From Pseudomonadota bacterium (GTDB lineage Bacteria > Pseudomonadota > Gammaproteobacteria > Burkholderiales > Sulfuricellaceae), in NCBI GenBank assembly GCA_021801705.1, contig JAJYXP010000066.1, positions 1-33,310 of the forward strand: 33,310 nucleotides of DNA. Reading direction: 5' to 3'. The notes under the pieces are model-generated. The model was not told the origin of the DNA, searched no databases, and was given only the letters and a program-made list of their open reading frames with translations. Both the position numbers and the translations under genes were made by a program. How positions within the stretch are numbered: the stretch's first letter is position 1; every line of letters starts with the position of its first letter. Shown here piece by piece: positions 18,071 to 26,410 of this stretch.

Positions 18071-19096
18071 ATGGACATCACTCGTCGCCGTATTCTGCTC
18101 GGTTTAGCCGCCGCCCCAACCGTTGCGCTGTTTGGCCGCCACGCCTTTGCGGCGGAGCCGGCAAGCCTGAAAATTTCCCACCAATTCCCCGGTGGCACCA
18201 TCAACGAAGGCGACTTCCGCGACCGGCTATGCCGCCGCTTCTCGGCCGAGATCGAAAAACGCACCGCTGGCGCGCTCAAGGGGACCGTCTACGCCGGCTC
18301 TTCCCTGATGAAGACCAACGCCCAGTTCAGCGCCTTGCGCAAGGGCGCGCTGGACATGTCGCTGGTGCCGCTTTCCTACGCCGGCGGCGAAGTCCCCGAA
18401 ACCAATATCGGCCTGATGCCCGGCGTCGTCACCTCTTACGGGCAGGGCATGTCGTGGAAACATGCCGAAGTCGGCAAGGCGCTGTCCAATGTGCTCGCCG
18501 ACAAGGGGGTGATGATCGTGAGCTGGATCTGGCAGGCCGGCGGCGTCGCCAGCCGCACCAAGCCGATTATCGATCCGGAAGATGCCAAGGGCCTGAAGGT
18601 GCGCGGCGGCAGCCGGGAGATGGACATGGTGCTGAAGGCGGCCGGGGCGGCGGTGCTGACGCTGCCGTCGAACGAGATCTACGCCGCGATGCAGACCGGC
18701 GCCCTCGATGCCGCGATGACCTCATCCACCAGCCTGATCTCCTTCCGTCTCGAGGAAGTTGCAAAACAACTGACCACGGGCCGCGGCAAGACCTACTGGT
18801 TCATGTTCGAGCCGCTACTGATCTCGCGCGCGGTGTTCGAGCGGCTGCCCAAGGCCCAGCAGGACGTAGTCATGGCGGTCGGCGCCGAGATGGAGAAATT
18901 CGCGCTGGAACAGGCCAAGGCGGACGACCAGGCGGTGGCGGCGGTGTATCAGAAGGCCGGCGGCAAAGCCTATGACATGTCGGACGCGTCCGTCAAAAAA
19001 TGGCAGGCGATCGCCCGCGACACCGCCTGGAAGGACTTCGCGGCGAAGAGCGAAAGCTGCGCGCGCATCCTCAGGCTGGCTGAGAAAACCCTATGA
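18071..19096 (+). CDS. dctP: TRAP transporter substrate-binding protein, probably for malonate
   Basis: This is the periplasmic solute-binding subunit of a tripartite ATP-independent (TRAP) carboxylate transporter. It has 341 residues with a twin-arginine signal (ITRRRILLGLAAAP, cleavage near HAFAAEP), so it is probably exported folded by Tat. The DctP-family core includes ALRKGALDMSLVPLSY, KGLKVRGG and the ligand-arginine region, then MQTGALDAAMTSS. AAAGGAGAT precedes the ATG. It overlaps dctQ by ATGA and is followed by dctM and the malonate decarboxylase genes, which is the basis for assigning malonate. Other C4-dicarboxylates or related acids are possible. Confidence 0.9.
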   Translation: MDITRRRILLGLAAAPTVALFGRHAFAAEPASLKISHQFPGGTINEGDFRDRLCRRFSAEIEKRTAGALKGTVYAGSSLMKTNAQFSALRKGALDMSLVPLSYAGGEVPETNIGLMPGVVTSYGQGMSWKHAEVGKALSNVLADKGVMIVSWIWQAGGVASRTKPIIDPEDAKGLKVRGGSREMDMVLKAAGAAVLTLPSNEIYAAMQTGALDAAMTSSTSLISFRLEEVAKQLTTGRGKTYWFMFEPLLISRAVFERLPKAQQDVVMAVGAEMEKFALEQAKADDQAVAAVYQKAGGKAYDMSDASVKKWQAIARDTAWKDFAAKSESCARILRLAEKTL

Positions 19097-19650
19097 GCCA
19101 CGGCTTCGAGCTCGAAGGCCGGGAGGCTCCGCCGACGCCACCCGTCGGCGGCCCCCTGGGGCAGTTGGTCAGGCTGCAGGCGAGGGTGAACAACGGTGTG
19201 CTGGTGCTGTCCATGCTCGCCCTCCTCGCCGCCTGCGCCATCCTCACCGGCAGCGTTTTCCTGCGCTACTTCCTCAAGGTGCCGACCGACTGGCAGGACG
19301 AGATGTCGGTCTTCCTGCTGGTCGGCGCGGTCTTCATGTGCGGCGCCTACGTGCAATCGCAGCGCGGCCATATCGGCATCGAGGCCCTGGCGGGATTTTT
19401 CTCGCCGGCGGCCAACCGGCTGCGTCTGCTGTTCTGTGATGCCGCCTCCTTCGCCTTCTGCGCGTTCTTTTCCTGGAAGTCCTGGAGCATGCTGCACGAG
19501 GCCTTCGTCGAGGGCCAGACCACATCCTCCTCCTGGGCGCCGCCGCTGTGGATTCCCTACGGGCTCATGGCGACCGGGATGACGCTGCTATCCCTGCAAA
19601 TCCTTCTGCAGGTCATTACCGCGCTAACCACCAAAGGGGCAAGCAAGTGA
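19093..19650 (+). CDS. dctQ: TRAP transporter small membrane subunit
   Basis: The small integral-membrane subunit of the TRAP system has 185 residues and four predicted membrane segments: about residues 35-56, 70-88, 113-130 and 155-175. A conserved RYFLKVPTDWQDEMSVFLL stretch matches the DctQ family. It overlaps dctP by four bases (ATGA) and dctM by GTGA, so the three are translationally coupled. A proline-rich 25-residue N-terminal cytoplasmic tail precedes the first helix. Confidence 0.9.
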   Translation: MSHGFELEGREAPPTPPVGGPLGQLVRLQARVNNGVLVLSMLALLAACAILTGSVFLRYFLKVPTDWQDEMSVFLLVGAVFMCGAYVQSQRGHIGIEALAGFFSPAANRLRLLFCDAASFAFCAFFSWKSWSMLHEAFVEGQTTSSSWAPPLWIPYGLMATGMTLLSLQILLQVITALTTKGASK

Positions 19651-21002
19651 GCGTCGGCATCATTGGAGTACTCTATGGACTCGGCACCCTGCTCCTGATG
19701 TTCTCGGGCATGCCGATTGCGTTTGCCCTCGGCGGCATCGCCGTCATCTTCATGTTCATTTTCATGCCGGGTGCGTCGCTCGATACGGTCACGCTGAACG
19801 TCTACGAGGAAATGGCCAACATCACGCTGCTGTCCATTCCCCTCTTCATTCTCAAGGGCGCGGCGATCGGCAAGTCGCGCGCCGGCGCCGATCTTTATCT
19901 GGCCATCCATGCCTGGATGCACAAGATCCCGGGCGGGCTGGGCATCGCCAACGTCTTCGCCAGCGCGCTGTTCGCCGCGATGTCGGGTTCCAGCCCGGCC
20001 ACCTGTTCGGCGATCGGCAGCGCCGGCATCCCCGAGATGCGCTCGCGCGGCTATTCGCCCCGCTTCGCCGCGGGCATCATCGCGGCCGGCGGCACCCTCG
20101 GCATCCTGCTGCCGCCGTCCATCGTCATGATCCTGTTCGCCGTCGCCGCCGAGCAATCGCTGGGCAGGCTGTTCCTCGCCGGCGTCGGCCCGGGCATACT
20201 GCTGGTGGCGCTGTTCTCCGCCTACGCCGCATTCCGCTACAAGAAAGAGTACAGGGAAGCGCTCGACATCTGGAAACAGGGCGGCGAAAAATCGGCCTAT
20301 CTGGATGCGATGGAGCTCACGCTCTACGACAAGACCCGGCTGCTGCCGCGCGTGATCCCCTTCGTCACCCTGCTGATCGGCGTCATGGTCGCGCTTTACG
20401 GCGGCTATGCCACGCCTTCCGAGACCGCCGGCCTGGGGGGGCTGCTGGCGCTACTGCTGATCGCGGTCATCTACAAGGTGTGGCGGCCGTCGCAGCTCGG
20501 CCCCATCCTGGCCAGCACCCTCAAGGAATCGACCATGCTGATGTTCATCATCGGCATGTCGCTGCTCTTCTCCTATGTCATGAGCTACCTGCACATCAGC
20601 CAGTCCGCGGCGGAATCCATCGTCGCCCTGAGCCTGTCGAAATGGGCGCTGCTGAGCGTGATCCTGCTGCTGGTGGTGGTGCTCGGCTTCTTTCTGCCGC
20701 CGGTATCGATCATCCTGATGACGGCGCCCATCATCCTGCCGCCGCTCAAGGCCGCCGGCTTCGACCTGATCTGGTTCGGCGTGGTCATGACCATCGTCAT
20801 GGAAATGGGGCTGATCCATCCGCCGGTCGGGCTCAACATCTTCGTCATCAAGAACATTGCGCCCGACATTCCGCTGCGGGACATCATCTGGGGGGTGATC
20901 CCCTTCGTCGGCCTGATGGTGCTTGCGGTGCTGCTGATCTGTCTCTTTCCGGGCATCGCCACCTGGCTGCCGGACGCGGTGTTCGGCGTCAGCGGCAAAT
21001 GA
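19647..21002 (+). CDS. dctM: TRAP transporter large permease
   Basis: DctM is the large permease that drives uptake with a sodium or proton gradient. It has 451 residues from GTG 19647, with about a dozen hydrophobic segments and the family signatures GSSPATCSAIGSAGIPEM, GGTLGILLPPSIVMI and the C-terminal HPPVGLNIFVIKNIAPDIPL. The start was chosen because GTGA overlaps the dctQ stop and AAGGGG lies just upstream. An open frame runs 33 codons further up but that part is hydrophilic and has no family match that I recognise. A 176-base gap with a hairpin repeat separates it from mdcA. Confidence 0.92.
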   Translation: MSVGIIGVLYGLGTLLLMFSGMPIAFALGGIAVIFMFIFMPGASLDTVTLNVYEEMANITLLSIPLFILKGAAIGKSRAGADLYLAIHAWMHKIPGGLGIANVFASALFAAMSGSSPATCSAIGSAGIPEMRSRGYSPRFAAGIIAAGGTLGILLPPSIVMILFAVAAEQSLGRLFLAGVGPGILLVALFSAYAAFRYKKEYREALDIWKQGGEKSAYLDAMELTLYDKTRLLPRVIPFVTLLIGVMVALYGGYATPSETAGLGGLLALLLIAVIYKVWRPSQLGPILASTLKESTMLMFIIGMSLLFSYVMSYLHISQSAAESIVALSLSKWALLSVILLLVVVLGFFLPPVSIILMTAPIILPPLKAAGFDLIWFGVVMTIVMEMGLIHPPVGLNIFVIKNIAPDIPLRDIIWGVIPFVGLMVLAVLLICLFPGIATWLPDAVFGVSGK

Positions 21003-21039
21003 TCCGGCAAACAACACCATGAACCCAAGAACCTCTTTT

Positions 21040-21161
21040 AGCCACGGATTAACACGGATTAACACAGATAAAATAATGTGTTGCAGAAAGCTTGCCGTTC
21101 ACCCGAAAGGTGCGCAAAATGATAGATGTAACTCATTGATAATCTGTGTTAATCCGTGGCT
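21040..21161. repeat. Palindromic repeat (CCACGGATTAACAC family) with trailing T-run
   Basis: AGCCACGGATTAACAC (21040-21055) and its reverse complement (21146-21161) close a 122-base element. A partial tandem of the left arm follows it (GGATTAACACAGATAA). Seven Ts (21169-21175) lie eight bases after the right arm, and the mdcA ATG follows at 21179. It lies between dctM and mdcA and could lower expression of mdc relative to the transporter. Confidence 0.75.
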
Positions 21162-21178
21162 GAGCTGCTTTTTTTAGG

Positions 21179-22840
21179 ATGAACGCCCCTGCTACTCCCT
21201 CCGGCCGCTGGGACAATCTGGCGCGCAGCCGGGCCGGGCGCCTGGCGCGCGCCGCAGGCTTCGCGACCGGGCGCCTGGTTTCCGCCGATTCCATCGTGCC
21301 TCTGCTCGAAGCCGTAATCGAGCCGGGCGACCGCGTCTGCATCGAGGGCAACAACCAGAAACAGGCGGACTTCCTCGCCCGCAGCCTGGTCAAGACCGAT
21401 CCTGCCCGCCTGCGCGACCTGCACCTGGTGCAGTCTGTGCTCGCGCTGCCGGAGCACATCGACCTGATCGAACGCGGCCAAGTGAGCCGCATCGACTTCT
21501 CCTTCTCCGGCCCGCAGGCAGGACGCCTGGCGCGCCTGGTCGAAAGCGGGAAAATCACCATCGGCGCGATCCACACCTACCTCGAACTGTTCGCCCGCTA
21601 TTTCGTCGACCTGACGCCGCGCGTCGCGCTCATCGCGGCCCAGGCAGCCGACCGCGAGGGCAATCTCTACACCGGCCCCAACACCGAGGACACGCCGGCC
21701 ATCGTCGAGGCGACGGCCTTCAAGGGCGGCATCGTCATCGCCCAGGTCAACGAAATCGTGGACAGGCTGCCGCGCGTCGACATCCCCGCCGACTGGGTGA
21801 ACTTCGTCGTCCAGGCCCCGACGCCCCACTACATCGAGCCGCTGTTCACGCGCGACCCCGCCCTGATCACCGAGATCCAGGTGCTGATGGGGATGATCGC
21901 GATCAAGGGCCTGTACGCCGAATACGGCATCACGCGCCTGAACCACGGCATCGGTTTCGACACGGCGGCGATCGAACTGCTGCTGCCCACCTATGCCGCC
22001 GAACTCGGCCTGAAAGGCAAGATCTGCACCCACTGGGCGCTGAATCCGCATCCGACGCTGATTCCCGCGATCGAGGCCGGCTTCGTCGAATCGGTGCATT
22101 CCTTCGGCTCCGAGGTCGGCATGGAGCGTTACACGGCGGCGCGGCCGGATATCTTCTTCGTCGGCCAGGATGGCTCGATGCGCTCCAACCGCGCCTTCTG
22201 CCAGGCCGCCGGCCATTACGCCTGCGACCTGTTCATCGGCTCGACCTTGCAGATCGACCTGCAGGGCAACAGCTCGACCGCCACCAAGGGTCGCATCGCC
22301 GGCTTCGGCGGCGCACCCAACATGGGGGCGGACGCACGTGGGCGGCGCCATGCTTCCCCGGCCTGGCTGCGCGCCGGGCGCGAAGGGCGCGGCAATATTG
22401 CCATGCCGCGCGGCCAGAAGCTGGTGGTGCAGATCGTCGAGACCTTCCGCGAGCACATGCAGCCCACCTTCGTCGAGCGCCTCGATGCCTGGGATCTGGC
22501 GGCGACGGCGAACATGGCGCTGCCGCCGGTGATGATCTACGGCGAGGACCTGACCCACATCATCACCGAGGAAGGCATCGCCAACCTGCTGATGTGCGCG
22601 ACGCCGCAGGAGCGCGAGCAGGCGATCCGCGGCGTGGCCGGCTACACGCCGGTCGGGATGGCGCGCGACCTGCGCATGGTGGAAAACCTGCGCGACCGCG
22701 GCATCATCCGCCGCCCGGAAGACCTCGGCATCAGGAAGCGCGACGCCACGCGCGATTTGCTCGCCGCGCGCAGCGTCAAGGATCTGGTGCATGCCTCCGG
22801 CGGCCTGTACGACCCGCCGCAGCAATTCCGCAACTGGTAA
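21179..22840 (+). CDS. mdcA: Malonate decarboxylase, alpha subunit (malonyl/acetyl transferase)
   Basis: MdcA transfers malonyl to the acyl carrier protein in exchange for acetyl, the first half of the malonate decarboxylase cycle. It is cytoplasmic and has 553 residues, the normal length. It shows the family stretches VCIEGNNQKQADFLA, ANREGNLYTG-like DREGNLYTGPNTED, GNSSTATKGRIAGFGGAPNMG-type sequence near residue 360-380, and RGRRHASPAWL. The ATG has only AGG directly in front of it and no spaced Shine-Dalgarno sequence, because the repeat at 21040-21161 and a T-run end there. It heads mdcA-C-D-E-G-B-H. Confidence 0.95.
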   Translation: MNAPATPSGRWDNLARSRAGRLARAAGFATGRLVSADSIVPLLEAVIEPGDRVCIEGNNQKQADFLARSLVKTDPARLRDLHLVQSVLALPEHIDLIERGQVSRIDFSFSGPQAGRLARLVESGKITIGAIHTYLELFARYFVDLTPRVALIAAQAADREGNLYTGPNTEDTPAIVEATAFKGGIVIAQVNEIVDRLPRVDIPADWVNFVVQAPTPHYIEPLFTRDPALITEIQVLMGMIAIKGLYAEYGITRLNHGIGFDTAAIELLLPTYAAELGLKGKICTHWALNPHPTLIPAIEAGFVESVHSFGSEVGMERYTAARPDIFFVGQDGSMRSNRAFCQAAGHYACDLFIGSTLQIDLQGNSSTATKGRIAGFGGAPNMGADARGRRHASPAWLRAGREGRGNIAMPRGQKLVVQIVETFREHMQPTFVERLDAWDLAATANMALPPVMIYGEDLTHIITEEGIANLLMCATPQEREQAIRGVAGYTPVGMARDLRMVENLRDRGIIRRPEDLGIRKRDATRDLLAARSVKDLVHASGGLYDPPQQFRNW

Positions 22841-22854
22841 CGGGACAAGCGCAG

Positions 22855-23163
22855 ATGGAACAATTCACCCTCACCCTGCCGTCATCGCCCCTGCCGCAGG
22901 ACATCGTTCGCGCCGCGATCTGCGGCGTGGTTTCGTCGGGCAATCTGGAAGTGCTGGTCGAGCCCGGTGCGACCCGCGACGCCTGCGAGATCGTGGTCAA
23001 CACCTCGGCCCACGGCTTCCGCGACATCTGGGAAGCGGTGCTGAAGGACTTCGCCGCACGCCATGACGTGGGCGGCCTCAGGCTTTCGATCAACGATGCG
23101 GGCGCCACGCCCGCGGTGGTCAGCCTGCGCCTCGACCAGGCCTTCGAAACCTGCGCAGCATGA
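22855..23163 (+). CDS. mdcC: Malonate decarboxylase acyl carrier protein
   Basis: This small carrier subunit (102 residues) bears the 2'-(5''-triphosphoribosyl)-3'-dephospho-CoA-derived arm on which malonyl is decarboxylated. The modification site is in GVVSSGNLEVL, with Ser28 the likely attachment residue by comparison with the Klebsiella protein. The ATG at 22855 lies 14 bases after the mdcA stop; longer frames from 22594 read through mdcA and are not real. It overlaps mdcD by ATGA. MdcG and MdcB, encoded downstream, make and attach its prosthetic group. Confidence 0.93.
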   Translation: MEQFTLTLPSSPLPQDIVRAAICGVVSSGNLEVLVEPGATRDACEIVVNTSAHGFRDIWEAVLKDFAARHDVGGLRLSINDAGATPAVVSLRLDQAFETCAA

Positions 23164-24059
23164 ACGGCCGGCGCATCAGCTACTTCGAGGCCTCGGCGCG
23201 CATGCGCCTGAGCGGCCTGGTCGACGCGGATTCCTTTAGCGAGTTCTGCCCCCCCGAGCTGAGGCAGACCAGCCCGCACCTGGCCCAGTTGGGCGCGCCG
23301 CAGGCCTTCGACGACGGCGTCGTGGTCGGCCGCGCCAAGCTGGCCGGGCACGCCGTGCTCGTCGCCGCGCAGGAAGGCCGCTTCATCGGCGGCTCCGTCG
23401 GCGAAGTGCACGGCGCGAAAATCCGCGGTCTGCTCGACAAGGCCCTGGTCAAGCGGCCTGCCGCCGTGCTGCTGCTGGCGGACTCGGGCGGCGTGCGCCT
23501 GCACGAGGCCAACGCCGGCCTGATCGCCATCTCCGAAATCATGCGCGCCGTGCTCCGGGTCCAGGCCGCGGGCATCCCGGTGTTCGCCCTCGTCGGCGGC
23601 TCGTGCGGGGCATTCGGCGGCATGGGCATCGTCACCCGGCTGTGCGCGGAAGTCGTGATGTCGGAGCAGGGGCGGCTCGGCCTGTCCGGCCCCGAGGTGA
23701 TCGAAACCGTGCGGGGGGTGGAGGAATTCGACTCGCGCGACCGGGCGCTGGTGTGGCGGGTTACCGGCGGCAAGCTGCGGCGCACCTTGGGCGAGGCGAC
23801 GCGGCTGGTGGACGACCTCATTCCCGCCTTTCGCGCCGCCGCCGCCGACTTGATCGCGCGCTACCAGGCCCACCCGCTCGCGCCTGCCAGCCTCGTGGCC
23901 CTGCTCGATGAACAGGCGCGGCTGGCCGCCCGCAGCGAGCGCTTCGCCGGCGCGCGCGACGGACGGGAAATCTGGCAGGCCGCCGGCTTTGCCGACGCGT
24001 CCCGGGTGCCCGAATTGAGCGTAGCGGAATTCAACCTTCATCTGGGAGAAACATCATGA
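23160..24059 (+). CDS. mdcD: Malonate decarboxylase, beta subunit
   Basis: MdcD has the carboxyltransferase (crotonase-like) fold and with MdcE removes CO2 from malonyl-S-ACP. It has 299 residues. Recognisable stretches are FIGGSVGEVHGAKI, LLLADSGGVRLHEANAGL, LVGGSCGAFGGMGIVT and GRLGLSGPEVIE. The ATG overlaps the mdcC stop, and the TGA overlaps the mdcE start, both by four bases. The GGG and GGS oxyanion loops look intact. No carboxybiotin partner genes (madB-like) are present, in line with the biotin-independent enzyme. Confidence 0.94.
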   Translation: MNGRRISYFEASARMRLSGLVDADSFSEFCPPELRQTSPHLAQLGAPQAFDDGVVVGRAKLAGHAVLVAAQEGRFIGGSVGEVHGAKIRGLLDKALVKRPAAVLLLADSGGVRLHEANAGLIAISEIMRAVLRVQAAGIPVFALVGGSCGAFGGMGIVTRLCAEVVMSEQGRLGLSGPEVIETVRGVEEFDSRDRALVWRVTGGKLRRTLGEATRLVDDLIPAFRAAAADLIARYQAHPLAPASLVALLDEQARLAARSERFAGARDGREIWQAAGFADASRVPELSVAEFNLHLGETS

Positions 24060-24772
24060 GCGAACAAGCAATTTTCGACCGGCTGTTCGGCGCGGGTGGC
24101 CATGATATCGCCAGCACAGGCTTGTTCCTGCACGGCTCGGCCCAGGTCGGCGACAAGCGCGTGACCGTGATCGGCACCCGCGACCATGCGGCGATCGACG
24201 GCCCGCTCGCACTCCGGATCGCCGCCGCGATTCTGCAGGCCGTGCGCGCCGATGCCGACACCGCGCCGCGCCCCATCCTCTTCATCGCCGACACCCAGGG
24301 TCAGGCCCTGTCGCGCCACGACGAGCTGCTCGGCCTCAACGGCTACTTCGCCCATGTCGCGCGCTGCGTCGATCTGGCGCGCCGGCACGGACACCGCCTG
24401 CTGACCGTGATCAACGGCGAAGCAGTCAGCGGCGGCTTCCTGGCCTTTGGCATGCTGGCCGACCGCATCTGCGCGCTGCCCGATGCCCAGGTGCGCGTCA
24501 TGGACCTGCGCGCGATGGCGCGCGTCACCAGGATCAGCCTCGAACGGCTGGAAGAGCTGGCGGGCGTATCGCCGGTGTTCGCGCCCGGTGCCGAGAATTA
24601 CTGGCGCATGGGCGGCATCCACGAAATCTGGTCGACGGACGACAACTGGCCCGATCGCCTCGCCGCCGCACTGGCCAGCGCCACTGACACGGACGGCCGC
24701 GCCGCAATCGGGCTGGAGCGCGGCGGGCGGCTACTCGCCGCGCCGACGGCGCAACTCGTGGCGGACGCATGA
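24056..24772 (+). CDS. mdcE: Malonate decarboxylase, gamma subunit
   Basis: MdcE pairs with MdcD to form the decarboxylase. It has 238 residues, with the family stretch LFIADTQGQALSRHDELLGLN, then INGEAVSGGFLAFGMLADRICALPDA and a C-terminal segment with YWRMGGIHEIW. GGGAG precedes the ATG, which overlaps the mdcD stop by ATGA. It overlaps mdcG by ATGA in turn, so mdcC-D-E-G form a tightly coupled block. Confidence 0.94.
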   Translation: MSEQAIFDRLFGAGGHDIASTGLFLHGSAQVGDKRVTVIGTRDHAAIDGPLALRIAAAILQAVRADADTAPRPILFIADTQGQALSRHDELLGLNGYFAHVARCVDLARRHGHRLLTVINGEAVSGGFLAFGMLADRICALPDAQVRVMDLRAMARVTRISLERLEELAGVSPVFAPGAENYWRMGGIHEIWSTDDNWPDRLAAALASATDTDGRAAIGLERGGRLLAAPTAQLVADA

Positions 24773-25440
24773 GCACGGCCCCGTTCCGCCGCCACGACCT
24801 GGTCTGGCTCGACCCCGGCGTCGATGCGGGCCGGTTCGTTGGCGCTGCCGAGCATGCCGTCCGTGCCCGCAACTGGGTGGAACGGGGCCGGCCGCTAGTG
24901 GTCGCCCGCCAGTCCGAACCGGCAGCCGCCGACCCGTTGATCCTGGGCTTCACGCAGCCCTCCGCACCCGCGCGCACACGCATCGCGCTCCGCGCACCCC
25001 GCGCCGCCATCATTCGCCACTCGCGCCCGCTCTTGCTGCTCGATGCGATCGATCATGCGCCCCGCATCTGGCGGCCCGGCATGTACAGCCTGCACGCCCT
25101 GTGCGCGAAGACCGGGGCGGTGCCGCGCGTGTATGGCTCGCTCTCGGCCCAGGCCTTCACCGGCGCAAGCTATCTCGACGAAGCCAGTGATCTCGACCTG
25201 CTGCTGGAATGCAGCGAGGCGACACAAGTTCATGCGCTGCTTGCGGCGCTGGAAACCTTCCCGCTGCAAACGCCCCGCATCGACGGGGAAATCCTCGCGC
25301 CGACGGGATGGGCGGTTGCCTGGCGGGAGCTGGCCGGGGCGATTCGCGCGGGCACGCCGCGGCAAGTGCTCGCCAAGTCCGATGGCGAAACCCGTTTGAT
25401 TCCCGTCGATCAGCTCTTCGCCCGGCCGCTTTCCGCCTGA
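24769..25440 (+). CDS. mdcG: Phosphoribosyl-dephospho-CoA transferase (holo-ACP synthase)
   Basis: MdcG attaches the triphosphoribosyl-dephospho-CoA precursor to the serine of MdcC. It has 223 residues and a nucleotidyltransferase-type motif VYGSLSAQAFTG...SDLDLLLEC, with Asp141 and Asp143 as the likely metal ligands. The N-terminal RRHDLVWLDP is typical. It overlaps mdcE by ATGA and is followed two bases after its stop by mdcB, so the two prosthetic-group enzymes are adjacent here. Confidence 0.92.
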   Translation: MSTAPFRRHDLVWLDPGVDAGRFVGAAEHAVRARNWVERGRPLVVARQSEPAAADPLILGFTQPSAPARTRIALRAPRAAIIRHSRPLLLLDAIDHAPRIWRPGMYSLHALCAKTGAVPRVYGSLSAQAFTGASYLDEASDLDLLLECSEATQVHALLAALETFPLQTPRIDGEILAPTGWAVAWRELAGAIRAGTPRQVLAKSDGETRLIPVDQLFARPLSA

Positions 25441-25441
25441 C

Positions 25442-26320
25442 ATGGAAGCGGCCGCCTGCAGCCCTGCCGCATTTGCTGCCCGGCCGCGCGACCCGCATGC
25501 CGACTGTTTCCGTCTCGAGCGCCTTTGCCTGGAGGCGCTGCGCCACGAGGCCATGGCCTGGCCCAAGCCCGGCCTGGTGACGCCGGTCGATTCTGGCAGT
25601 CATAGTGATATGCATATCGGCACCTTCCTCGCCAGCATAGACGCCTTGCGAGGCAGCTTCGCCATGCTTGCGCTGGCCGGTGCACGCGGTCTACCCTTCA
25701 CCGTGCTCCAGGCGATCGGGATCGAAGCGGAGCGAAAAATGCTCCGCGCCACTGGCGGCGTCAATACCCATCGCGGCGCCATCTTCAACCTCGGCCTGCT
25801 CGCGGCGGCCGCCGCCCGGCGCAGGGCGGACGCTGCGCTGGCGCAGCTCGACTGCGGCGCCGTGGTCGCCAGGGTCTGGGGTGCCGACATTGCCGCCGGG
25901 CGCAGAAAGTCTCCCGCATCTCACGGCAACAACGTATTCAAGAAATTTGCGGCCGGCGGCGCGAGGACGGAAGCGGCGGACGGATTCCCGACGGTCTATA
26001 ATATCGGCCTGCCGTCCCTGCGCCGCCACCTTGCCGCCGGGCATGACCGCGAAACGGCGCAGATCGGCACCCTGCTGGCCCTGATGGAACACCTGCCGGA
26101 CACCAACCTGCTGTGGCGGGACGGGGCAGGCGGGCTCGATTTCGTGCGCCACTCCGCCGCCGCCTTCAACCGCGCCGGCGGGGTGGATGCGCCGGGCTGG
26201 CGCGACCGGCTGCTCGCCCTGCATCGCGCCTTCGTCGAGCGCAACCTCAGCCCGGGCGGCAGCGCCGACCTGATGGCGGCAAGCTGGGCGGCGCATGGGT
26301 TCGAAACCTTTTCCTTATGA
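25442..26320 (+). CDS. mdcB: Triphosphoribosyl-dephospho-CoA synthase
   Basis: MdcB (CitG family) makes the prosthetic-group precursor from dephospho-CoA and ATP. It has 292 residues with the family motifs KPGLVTPVDSGSHSDM, TGGVNTHRGAIFNLGLL, SHGNNVFKKF and LMEHLPDTNLLWRDG. It starts one base after the mdcG stop. In Klebsiella and Pseudomonas mdcB follows mdcA; here it lies between mdcG and mdcH. CitG is a close relative, but no citrate lyase genes are nearby. Confidence 0.93.
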   Translation: MEAAACSPAAFAARPRDPHADCFRLERLCLEALRHEAMAWPKPGLVTPVDSGSHSDMHIGTFLASIDALRGSFAMLALAGARGLPFTVLQAIGIEAERKMLRATGGVNTHRGAIFNLGLLAAAAARRRADAALAQLDCGAVVARVWGADIAAGRRKSPASHGNNVFKKFAAGGARTEAADGFPTVYNIGLPSLRRHLAAGHDRETAQIGTLLALMEHLPDTNLLWRDGAGGLDFVRHSAAAFNRAGGVDAPGWRDRLLALHRAFVERNLSPGGSADLMAASWAAHGFETFSL

Positions 26321-26331
26321 AGCGCCGCCAT

Positions 26332-26379
26332 TGTAGGTCGGGTTTTAACCCGACATGTCGGGCTGAAGCCCGACCTACA
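26332..26379. repeat. Palindromic repeat (GTAGGTCGGG family)
   Basis: TGTAGGTCGGG (26332-26342) and CCCGACCTACA (26369-26379) form an 11-bp outer stem. Two inner hairpins (GTCGGG-TTTTAA-CCCGAC and GTCGGG-CTGAAG-CCCGAC) make a cruciform-like double hairpin. It lies between mdcB and mdcH, the only sizeable gap in the mdc run, and resembles the REP repeats widespread in Betaproteobacteria. Confidence 0.88.
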
Positions 26380-26410
26380 TCCCGGAAATTCAATAGGACT
26401 GACTACTAAC

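Noticed and set aside
19548-19646. A 33-codon N-terminal extension of dctM
   Set aside because: The extension is hydrophilic and overlaps dctQ in another frame. GTG at 19647 with a GTGA overlap and AAGGGG upstream is the natural start.
21149-22825. A 558-codon open frame on the minus strand across mdcA
   Set aside because: It is antisense to mdcA, whose family motifs are unmistakable, and the composition is the usual Arg/His/Asp-rich shadow.
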